Positions 1 to 5,664 of a stretch of 23,412 nucleotides of DNA are shown one piece after another. The position numbers and the translations under genes are program-made. The DNA is from Bordetella parapertussis (GTDB lineage: Bacteria; Pseudomonadota; Gammaproteobacteria; Burkholderiales; Burkholderiaceae_D): positions 1-23,412 of the forward strand of contig CAMCXB010000037.1 in the NCBI GenBank assembly GCA_945883145.1, given 5' to 3'. Under the pieces are notes generated by a model, which had not been told where the DNA came from, ran no database searches, and saw nothing but the letters and a program-made list of their open reading frames with translations. Within the stretch, counting starts at the first letter, position 1; each line of letters starts with the position of its first letter.

Positions 1-79
1 GCTTACAAGAAAAAATAAATTTCGATAGTGGTCGAATGAAAGTCTTGTTGATATAAAGTCTAGACAACAGAAACAAAAA

Positions 80-104
80 CGCCCGCATGATTGCGGGCGT
101 TTTT
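80..104. terminator. Bidirectional intrinsic terminator downstream of the H1/SWIB gene
   Basis: An 8-bp GC-rich stem (CGCCCGCA / TGCGGGCG) closes on a TGAT loop. It has a T-rich tract on the right (TTTTTGTTT) and an A-rich tract on the left, so it can act in both directions. It lies about 17 bp beyond the stop codon of the minus-strand H1/SWIB gene and would end that transcript. It may also serve a plus-strand gene to the left of the window. Its stem-loop closely resembles the terminator after nrdB. Confidence 0.85.
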
Positions 105-120
105 GTTTGCTACCTGAATA

Positions 121-612
121 TTATTTCAAGTGAGCAGAGATGAGTTTAGTCATCTCAAACATAGATACAGTCTTCTTGCCGCCGAAAACAGCTTTCAGCT
201 TGTCGTCCGCATTGATGTTACGTCTGTTGACGCTATCTTGCAGTTTGTGCTTCTTGATGTAATCCCAAACTTTCTTGGTTACTTCAGTTCGTGGCAAAGG
301 ATTTGAACCTACCACTTCTGCTAATACTGCTGAAACATTCAGAGGCTTCATGAATGCAGCATTTGGCTTACGTGTTGATTTTACCTTAGTCGCTTTTTTT
401 GCAACCTTCTTAGCTGCTACTTTTTTTACTGCTACTTTCTTAACTGCTTTTTTCGCAGCTGGTTTTTTAGCTGCTACTTTTTTCACTACTTTTTTTACTG
501 CCTTTTTAGCCGCGACTTTCTTTACGACTTTCTTAACAGCCTTTTTAGCTGCTGGCTTTTTTACTGCCTTTTTTGCCGCTTTTTTTGCGGCAGGTTTTTT
601 GGCTGTAGCCAT
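121..612 (-). CDS. Histone H1-like, Lys/Ala-rich protein with C-terminal SWIB domain
   Basis: A 163-aa basic protein in two parts. Residues 1-83 are an imperfect AAKK/AVKK/VVKK repeat tail like that of bacterial H1-like (HctA/AlgP-type) proteins. Residues 84-163 match the SWIB/MDM2 fold as found alone in Chlamydiae and Betaproteobacteria, with recognisable segments FMKPL, LPRTEVTKKVWDYIKKH, INADDKLKAVFG and FEMTKLISAHL. SWIB domains are protein-interaction modules of eukaryotic chromatin remodellers; their bacterial role is not established. A nucleoid-associated role is inferred from the tail. The start is supported by GGAGG about 7 nt upstream of the ATG. The gene is monocistronic, with ffh behind it in the same direction and a strong terminator after it. 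The long plus-strand frame opposite it is a by-product of the repeats. Confidence 0.88.
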   Translation of the reverse strand: MATAKKPAAKKAAKKAVKKPAAKKAVKKVVKKVAAKKAVKKVVKKVAAKKPAAKKAVKKVAVKKVAAKKVAKKATKVKSTRKPNAAFMKPLNVSAVLAEVVGSNPLPRTEVTKKVWDYIKKHKLQDSVNRRNINADDKLKAVFGGKKTVSMFEMTKLISAHLK

Positions 613-725
613 TAAATACCTCCATCACTCAAGTTTGTGAAATTGCGTCAATGAACGCACCGCCAATAGTCTTAGGGTTTTGCTTGTGATGCAAGTGTTT
701 TTTGTAAGTTTTTTTCAAATTTTCC

Positions 726-755
726 CTATGAGAGGATGATTTTTCTCTCTCATAG
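726..755. other. Inverted repeat between ffh and the H1/SWIB gene
   Basis: Nine-bp perfect arms (CTATGAGAG / CTCTCATAG) are separated by 12 nt. The repeat lies in the 251-bp gap between the ffh stop and the H1/SWIB start. No proper T-run follows on either strand, so it is not a standard intrinsic terminator. It could be an ffh 3'-end processing hairpin or an operator for the H1/SWIB promoter. Nothing else is obvious in the gap apart from T-rich stretches. Confidence 0.4.
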
Positions 756-863
756 TCGCTGAATTTTCATTCTTAAGCGGTGATGAGCCGTGCTTATCTT
801 TATGTTTTTCCCTCTAGAGCGAGGTAATAAAGGTTATGAAATTCATTGATGTTGTAGTGAAGA

Positions 864-2231
864 TTAGTGCATTCCAGGTAGCATACCCTTCATACCGCGC
901 ATCATTTTCATCATGCCGCCACCTTTCATTTTCTTCATCATGGTCTGCATTTGTTCGAATTGCGCCAGCATACGATTGACTTCTTGCACTTGCACGCCAG
1001 CCCCAGTTGCGATTCTGCGCTTACGTGAAGCTTTAATTAATTCTGGCTTACTCCGCTCTTGTTGGGTCATCGCGTTAATCATGCCTTCCATGCGTCTGAC
1101 TTGTCGTTCAGCTTGATCGACATTAGTACCAGCTGCGGCTTTTTGAAATTGCGCAGGGAGTTTATCGACTAGTCCTGATAGGCCGCCCATTTTTTTCATT
1201 TGCGATAACTGTGCTTTGAAATCATTCAAATCAAATTTACCGCCGCCTTTGATTTTATGTGCCAGCTCTTGAGCCGCTGCCACATCCATGCCTTTCTTCG
1301 CTTCTTCAACCAAGGCGAGAATATCGCCCATGCCGAGAATACGGTTGGCCATACGAGAAGGATCGAATGCTTCTAAACCATCCAGCTTCTCTGCAACGCC
1401 TGCGAATTTAATTGGTTTGCCTATTACATGACGCACTGAGAGCGCCGCACCACCACGTGCATCACCATCTAACTTGGTGAGGACAATACCAGTTAAGGGC
1501 AGTGCTTCATTAAATGCGCGGGCAGTATTGATCGCATCCTGACCTAGCATGGCGTCGATCACAAACAGCGTTTCTATAGGTTTAACGGCTTTGTGTAGTC
1601 CACTGATCTCTTGCATCATGACTTCATCGATACCTAATCGTCCGGCGGTGTCGATGATTAAGACGTCATGATGATGTTTCTTTGCGTAGTCGAGTGCTGC
1701 ATGCGCAATATCAACTGGCTTCTCTGAAGTTTGTGAAGGGAAGAAATCAGCACCAGCTTGACGTGTCACAGTTTCTAACTGACCGATAGCAGCAGGACGA
1801 TAAACGTCGGTTGAAACAGTTAATACTTTTTTCTTTTTTTGTTCGATTAAAAATTTTGCTAGCTTACCGACGGTAGTGGTTTTGCCTGCACCTTGCAGAC
1901 CTGCCATTAAGATGATGGCAGGTGGTTGTGTTGCAAAAGATAATTCACTGGCTTGTGGTCCTAGATCAGCGCCCATCAGACTGGCGAGCTCAGTTTGCAC
2001 TACACCGACTAAGGCTTGGCCTGGAGTGAGTGAGCCTATCACCGCTTCGCCCATCGCTTTTTCTTTAACGCGTGCGATGAATTCACGTACTGCAGGCAAA
2101 GCCACATCGGCTTCAAGTAAGGCGAGTCGAACTTCACGCAACATGTCTGCGGTATTTGATTCTGTGAGTCGTGCTTCGCCGCGCATGGTTTTCACCACTT
2201 TGGCCATGCGCTGTGTCAGATTGTCTAGCAT
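864..2231 (-). CDS. ffh: Signal recognition particle protein Ffh (SRP54 GTPase)
   Basis: The cytoplasmic SRP GTPase binds 4.5S RNA and signal sequences and delivers ribosomes to FtsY for co-translational membrane insertion. The N domain begins MLDNLTQRMAKVVKTMRG. The NG domain shows the P-loop GLQGAGKTTT, the DVYRPAAIGQLE segment, DTAGRLG and TKLDGDARGG. The methionine-rich M domain contains the RNA-binding stretch SKPELIKASRKRRIATGAG and ends in a Met/Lys/Gly tail (MMKKMKGGGMMKMMRGMKG). I chose the ATG whose complement is at 2231 (455 aa). It gives the family's usual N-terminus and has AAGG about 9 nt upstream. An in-frame ATG 13 codons upstream (2270) is possible but adds residues not normally present. 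It is divergent from ypjD, an arrangement also known in E. coli. Confidence 0.96.
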   Translation of the reverse strand: MLDNLTQRMAKVVKTMRGEARLTESNTADMLREVRLALLEADVALPAVREFIARVKEKAMGEAVIGSLTPGQALVGVVQTELASLMGADLGPQASELSFATQPPAIILMAGLQGAGKTTTVGKLAKFLIEQKKKKVLTVSTDVYRPAAIGQLETVTRQAGADFFPSQTSEKPVDIAHAALDYAKKHHHDVLIIDTAGRLGIDEVMMQEISGLHKAVKPIETLFVIDAMLGQDAINTARAFNEALPLTGIVLTKLDGDARGGAALSVRHVIGKPIKFAGVAEKLDGLEAFDPSRMANRILGMGDILALVEEAKKGMDVAAAQELAHKIKGGGKFDLNDFKAQLSQMKKMGGLSGLVDKLPAQFQKAAAGTNVDQAERQVRRMEGMINAMTQQERSKPELIKASRKRRIATGAGVQVQEVNRMLAQFEQMQTMMKKMKGGGMMKMMRGMKGMLPGMH

Positions 2232-2289
2232 GAAAGTAAGCCTTGCTGAGTTAGAAATGTCATCTTGCAATGAAGTTGCAATTTTACGC

Positions 2290-2299
2290 TAAGCGCTTA
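2290..2299. promoter_or_regulatory. Perfect 10-bp palindrome in the ffh/ypjD divergent promoter region
   Basis: TAAGCGCTTA is a perfect palindrome roughly midway between the two divergent starts (ffh at 2231, ypjD at 2358). A TAAAAT hexamer on the minus strand just beside it could be an ffh -10 element, but no convincing -35 at correct spacing was found. It could be a small operator or chance. Confidence 0.25.
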
Positions 2300-2357
2300 T
2301 CAAAATTTGCGAACTTGCGCTGTTAGTAGGTTGAGAGTCTTGGTGTAAACTTCAGCG

Positions 2358-3161
2358 ATGGAACCTCTACTTATACACCCTGCCGGACTGATCTATATGG
2401 TCTGTGCTTTATTGCCTGAGCAAAGGCGACGCACAATTGTATTCGGGACAGCACTGGCTTGGACGCTGCATGGACTTGCATTGATTCATGCTGTGATTAC
2501 GCCGGACGCACTCAGATTAGGTTTTGCGGTCATGTTATCTGCGGCCTTATGGATGACGGTGGCAGCTTATTGGATAGAAAATCTGAATCTATCAGTCGAT
2601 GGTTTAAGAAGATTAGTGTTGCCGGTGGCTGCGATAGTGATTGCGCTGCCTGCTTTATTTCCAGGCACATTGATTTCCATGGCAGGTAAGTCACCTTGGT
2701 TTGCTTGGCATATCGCAGTGGCGATCTTAGCTTATGGTTCACTCACAATTGCTGCGTTTCATGCTTTATTAATGGCAGTGCAAGAGTCGCGCTTACATTC
2801 TTCTCCAAATTCAACCAGTTGGTTATCCGCGATAGTGGATAGATTACCTCCCTTATTGAAAATGGAGCGTTTGCTGTTTCGCATTATTGGTTTTGGATTT
2901 GTTTTGTTAACCATGACCGTCATATCAGGTGTATTTTTTTCTGAAGTCTTGTTTGGCACACCGGTTAAGTTTGAACACAAGACACTATTTACTATGATGT
3001 CTTGGGCGTTGTTTGGTGTATTGCTAGCCGGTCGGCATTGGCGTGGATGGCGCGGTAAAACCGCACTCTCTTTTAAGCTGATGGGTTTCGCTACCTTATT
3101 GTTGGCTTATGTGGGTAGTCGTTTTGTAATGGAAGTGATCTTGCATCGAGGCTTGACGTGA
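2358..3161 (+). CDS. ypjD: YpjD-type inner-membrane protein, cytochrome c assembly (CcsA/HemX) family
   Basis: A 267-aa polytopic membrane protein with about eight hydrophobic segments spread over the whole chain. Features typical of the CcmC/CcsA/HemX family include a histidine in a central helix (AWHIAVAILAYGSL), another near KFEHKTLFTMMSWALFG, and one in AGRHWRGWRGKTA. The family binds or moves haem in the cytoplasmic membrane during c-type cytochrome maturation. The exact role of the YpjD branch is unsettled. It is the divergent neighbour of ffh, as ypjD is in E. coli. Its TGA stop overlaps the GTG start of the next gene by 4 nt (GTGA), which implies translational coupling. The start is the first ATG of the frame; no strong ribosome binding site is visible. 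Confidence 0.88.
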   Translation: MEPLLIHPAGLIYMVCALLPEQRRRTIVFGTALAWTLHGLALIHAVITPDALRLGFAVMLSAALWMTVAAYWIENLNLSVDGLRRLVLPVAAIVIALPALFPGTLISMAGKSPWFAWHIAVAILAYGSLTIAAFHALLMAVQESRLHSSPNSTSWLSAIVDRLPPLLKMERLLFRIIGFGFVLLTMTVISGVFFSEVLFGTPVKFEHKTLFTMMSWALFGVLLAGRHWRGWRGKTALSFKLMGFATLLLAYVGSRFVMEVILHRGLT

Positions 3162-3445
3162 AATTTTTGCTTTGGGCTTTAGTGCTGTATTTAGTTTGGC
3201 GTTGGTATCAATCTTCGCAAAATAAAATAAAGCGTGATGCAGAGTCTGACAATGCTTTTCAATCGCCTCAATCTACTGGACAAACTGCGGCAAAAACTTC
3301 GGAACAAACTGCAGCAGCAGAGCTTGTCGAGAAAATGGTGAGTTGCAGTCACTGTGGCATACATGTGCCTTTGTCCGAAGCAGTGCATGTCAATAGCGGT
3401 AGTTTTTTTTGCAGTACCGAACATCAAAGACAACATACAGGCTGA
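3158..3445 (+). CDS. PP0621-family small membrane-anchored protein with Cys motif
   Basis: A 95-aa protein with one N-terminal hydrophobic segment (FLLWALVLYLVW), a Gln/Ser/Ala-rich linker and a C-terminal cysteine cluster (SCSHCGIHVPLSEAV, then FFCSTEHQRQH) that looks like a small zinc-binding ribbon. The family sits next to pilS-pilR in many Betaproteobacteria. Its function is unknown. The GTG start overlaps the ypjD stop (GTGA). In relatives the next genes are pilS and pilR; here the following sequence is eroded, so this protein may have lost its usual partners. Confidence 0.8.
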   Translation: MKFLLWALVLYLVWRWYQSSQNKIKRDAESDNAFQSPQSTGQTAAKTSEQTAAAELVEKMVSCSHCGIHVPLSEAVHVNSGSFFCSTEHQRQHTG

Positions 3446-3716
3446 GTACATACTGCCTTGATAAGCAGTTATTAGCTTCGGTTGCCATCTGTTCCCCCCT
3501 GTTTTGTTGCGTACAGGGTGCAGCTTTGCGAGTATGGATGCAGTACGCTACGCCGTCCTCTCTTCAAGTGCTGCAATGACTTCCTCGCCTCTCTCAGTTA
3601 TTCCCTTTGTTCACCACTCTTACACCACTGACAAGACAGTCAATTTACCGACTGCGCCATTTCGATTATTGGGAAATTCATTACTGATATAGCAATGTCG
3701 TGCTCGCATACAGCGT
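3446..3716 (+). pseudogene. Eroded pilS / pilR-receiver region with in-frame TAG
   Basis: In relatives this position holds all of pilS (sensor kinase) and the PilR receiver domain, together well over 1.5 kb. Here only 271 bp remain. Up to about 3645 I recognise no protein similarity in any frame. From about 3660 the frame of the following AAA+ domain reads FRLLGNSLLI, then TAG at 3690-3692, then QCRARIQR, running directly into the AAA+ domain. That is the usual PilR linker and domain entry interrupted by a nonsense codon. A single change from CAG or GAG would explain the TAG. Upstream, CCCTGT and ACAGGG form a small inverted repeat around 3497-3518 with no T-run. This is best read as a deletion scar plus decay. 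Confidence 0.7.
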
Positions 3717-4652
3717 ATGGCGCAGAGCAATGCGCCTGTCACTATTTACGGTGAATCGGGATCAGGTAAAGAGTTGGCAGCACGTGATATTCATAGACAT
3801 AGTCAACGTGCATCGCATCCCTTTATTGCTGTGAATTGCGGTGCGATACCTGAAGCTTTAATGGAAGCAGAATTTTTTGGTCACCGACGGGGCGCCTTTA
3901 CTGGTGCACACCAAGAGCGAGAAGGTTTTTTTCAAGCAGCACAAGGTGGCACCTTGTTGTTAGATGAAGTTGCCGATTTGCCTTTAAACATGCAAGTTAA
4001 ATTATTGCGTGCAATACAAGAGCGACGCATACGACGCTTAGGTTCGTCACAAGAAGAGGTGGTGGATGTACGTATCATCAGCGCCACCCATCAAAATCTT
4101 GCAAAGCAGGTAGCAGAGGGACGCTTTCGACAAGATCTTTACTATCGACTGAATGTCATTGAGTTGCAGTTGCCTGCATTGCGAGAGCGACGCGATGATA
4201 TTGCCGTGCTTGCAGAAGCAATCTTAAAGCGTCTTGGTGGTGCTGAAAGATGTGTGCGATTAAGTCAGGCTGCACTAGCAGCACTCCAACAACATGATTT
4301 TCCTGGCAATGTGCGAGAGTTAGAAAATATTTTAGAGCGTGCTTTAGCCTTTGCGTATGGTGATTGGATAGAAATAGGCGATCTTTGTTTTGAGAGTGTG
4401 AACGCACATGACCAGCTGCTGTCTGAGCCTATGATGCTTGCAGAAGAGGGCAAGTCCTTATATGGGATGAGGCAGCACACTGTTTTTCCGATTTCACTCA
4501 ACACACATATTGATACTATTGAGCGTGAGCTCATCATCAAGGCTTTAGAAGAGGCGCGCTTTAACCGAACGCGCGCTGCCACTTTACTTGGGATAAGCTT
4601 TCGACAATTACGTTATCGGATACAGAAATTACACATTCATGGCATTGATTGA
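3717..4652 (+). CDS. pilR: N-terminally truncated PilR-type sigma-54 activator (AAA+ and Fis HTH only)
   Basis: A 311-aa open frame keeping the sigma-54 interaction and DNA-binding parts of an NtrC/PilR-class regulator. It has Walker A GESGSGKE (residues 12-19), the sigma-54 contact loop GAFTGA (59-64), Walker B TLLLDEVADLP (DE at 83-84), the GRFRQDLYYRLNV sensor region, and a C-terminal Fis-type helix-turn-helix (TIERELIIKALEEARFNRTRAATLLG and beyond). A full PilR has about 450 aa with an N-terminal phosphorylatable receiver, which is absent, as is pilS. PilR normally activates pilin transcription. The ATG at 3717 lies inside the conserved domain and has no visible ribosome binding site, so this is probably a recent pseudogene. 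Unregulated activity of the remaining domains cannot be excluded. The 3' end overlaps ampD by 14 nt. Confidence 0.8.
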   Translation: MAQSNAPVTIYGESGSGKELAARDIHRHSQRASHPFIAVNCGAIPEALMEAEFFGHRRGAFTGAHQEREGFFQAAQGGTLLLDEVADLPLNMQVKLLRAIQERRIRRLGSSQEEVVDVRIISATHQNLAKQVAEGRFRQDLYYRLNVIELQLPALRERRDDIAVLAEAILKRLGGAERCVRLSQAALAALQQHDFPGNVRELENILERALAFAYGDWIEIGDLCFESVNAHDQLLSEPMMLAEEGKSLYGMRQHTVFPISLNTHIDTIERELIIKALEEARFNRTRAATLLGISFRQLRYRIQKLHIHGID

Positions 4653-5256
4653 TCCACATTTTTTCATCACACCGGAAGGCTGGTGCAATGGTATTGCGCG
4701 CTCGCCTTGTGAAAATTTTGATGCACGTCCTGAACAGACAGTCATTGATTTACTGGTCATACACAATATCAGCCTGCCGCCAGAAGAATATGGCGGATCC
4801 TATATTGAAGATTTATTTGCTAATCAACTCGATTGTGATGCGCATCCGTATTTTGAAAAATTGCGTGATTTAAAGGTATCTGCGCATTTTCTGATTAAGC
4901 GTGATGGAATTGCGCATCAATTTGTGGCAACACAGGACAGAGCTTGGCATGCCGGCGCTTCAGAATTTAAAGGACGAGCGCGCTGTAATGATTTCTCAAT
5001 TGGCATCGAACTCGAGGGTTCTGATTTTGAATCGTTTACAGATCGACAATATCAGGTGCTGGCAAAACTCACAGCCGCGCTACTAGTTGCAAATCCTTTA
5101 ACCGATGTAAGTGGTCACCAACATATTGCGCCGGGCAGAAAAACTGATCCTGGCCCCTTTTTTGATTGGCAGCGCTATCAACGTGAATTCAACAATTTGC
5201 TTGAAAATGACATTTCGTCCACGAAATTACCTGCGAAATTAACCTTTCCTGATTGA
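4639..5256 (+). CDS. ampD: 1,6-anhydro-N-acetylmuramyl-L-alanine amidase AmpD
   Basis: A 205-aa cytoplasmic zinc amidase that cleaves the MurNAc-L-Ala bond of anhydro-muropeptides in peptidoglycan recycling. The amidase_2 fold is clear: first zinc ligand in LLVIHNISLPP, then CDAHPYF, SAHFLIKRDG, RAWHAGAS, NDFSIGIELEG, and the C-terminal zinc/catalytic segment SGHQHIAPGRKTDPGPFFDW. Length fits AmpD; no signal peptide is present, as expected for the cytoplasmic enzyme. It starts inside the end of the truncated pilR frame (14-nt overlap), so it was probably translated from the same mRNA. It links functionally to mpl later in the window, which re-ligates the tripeptide released by murein recycling. 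Confidence 0.95.
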   Translation: MALIDPHFFITPEGWCNGIARSPCENFDARPEQTVIDLLVIHNISLPPEEYGGSYIEDLFANQLDCDAHPYFEKLRDLKVSAHFLIKRDGIAHQFVATQDRAWHAGASEFKGRARCNDFSIGIELEGSDFESFTDRQYQVLAKLTAALLVANPLTDVSGHQHIAPGRKTDPGPFFDWQRYQREFNNLLENDISSTKLPAKLTFPD

Positions 5257-5265
5257 AAAAACCGG

Positions 5266-5331
5266 TTGCAAGTTATCGGGTTGGGCACTAGAATTAGTGC
5301 ATCCCATCGCTGCAAGCACTAGATATAGTGG
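5266..5331 (+). promoter_or_regulatory. nrdA promoter with two NrdR boxes
   Basis: The -35 TTGCAA (5266-5271) is separated by 17 bp from the -10 TAGAAT (5289-5294). Two near-palindromic 16-mers follow the NrdR-box pattern (ACAC-WATATATW-GTGT type): box 1 GCACTAGAATTAGTGC at 5285-5300 and box 2 GCACTAGATATAGTGG at 5316-5331. Their starts are exactly 31 bp apart, about three helical turns, the classic NrdR arrangement. Box 1 covers the -10 element and box 2 the early transcribed region, so NrdR binding would block RNA polymerase. Promoter position and repression are inferred; the boxes and spacing are direct observations. Confidence 0.82.
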
Positions 5332-5339
5332 CTGTATGC

Positions 5340-5661
5340 TGTAACACAAACACTAAAACAATATTTTTAAGCATGTAATTCGCTTAGGAAATGGGACGAT
5401 GCCTTGTTATGTCAGTCATTCACAAGGGTCGCAGGGGGAGTCGGCGCAATCCCAGTCCAACAGGGCGAGGCAGAGCCGTAGGTTAGTGGTGCTAAGTCTG
5501 AGACCACAAGCGATGCCAGCGGGAACTTCCAGCGCATCCATCCAAATTTCTTGCGTAAGCAAGTGACGCAGTAAACAAAATAATCAGCCGCCGGCTTAGC
5601 CGGTGTGGCAAATGTAGGTGTGATTCGTCATGCCTTTGGTTTTACCCATTGAGGAGCGGCA
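5340..5661 (+). ncRNA. Long structured nrdA 5' leader, candidate cis-regulatory RNA
   Basis: If transcription starts near 5300 the nrdA leader is roughly 350 nt, far longer than needed. It contains many possible helices: CCTTGT/ACAAGG (5402-5407 with 5422-5427), GTGGT/ACCAC (5486-5490 with 5503-5507), GATGC/GCATC (5512-5516 with 5534-5538), CTTGC/GCAAG around a GTAA loop (5550-5563), and a strong CCGGC/GCCGG hairpin (5591-5603, extendable outward) about 50 nt before the start. The segment at about 5428-5540 appears more GC-rich than its neighbours. I could not assign it to a known riboswitch. A cobalamin riboswitch was considered because GGCGCAATCCC and AGTCTGAGACC faintly resemble its boxes, but the conserved core is not there. 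Confidence 0.4.
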
Positions 5662-5664
5662 GTG
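5651..5664 (+). promoter_or_regulatory. Ribosome binding site deciding the GTG start of nrdA
   Basis: GAGGAG (5651-5656) lies 5 nt before GTG at 5662. It supports this non-ATG start over the later in-frame ATG codons. Confidence 0.75.

Noticed and set aside
1..18. Frame 1 reads AYKKK then stop at the left edge, possibly the end of a plus-strand gene.
   Set aside because: Five residues are too few to support a call; the bidirectional terminator nearby is only suggestive.
275..640. 121-aa plus-strand frame opposite the H1/SWIB gene.
   Set aside because: Phe/Ala/Thr repeats are the antisense of the Lys/Ala repeats; no ribosome site or homology.
3560..3640. A minus-strand stretch reading ITERGEEVIAALEERTA that looks protein-like.
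   Set aside because: Short, flanked by stop codons, no start; not enough to name a gene.
3504..3692. A 62-codon TTG-start frame as an independent gene.
   Set aside because: No similarity over most of its length, and its end is the PilR linker; better read as decayed sequence.
5340..5661. Cobalamin riboswitch in the nrdA leader.
   Set aside because: Only faint similarity to two boxes; the conserved GGGAA, CCACTG and AGCCAGGAGACC core is not present as such. Left as an unassigned structured leader.
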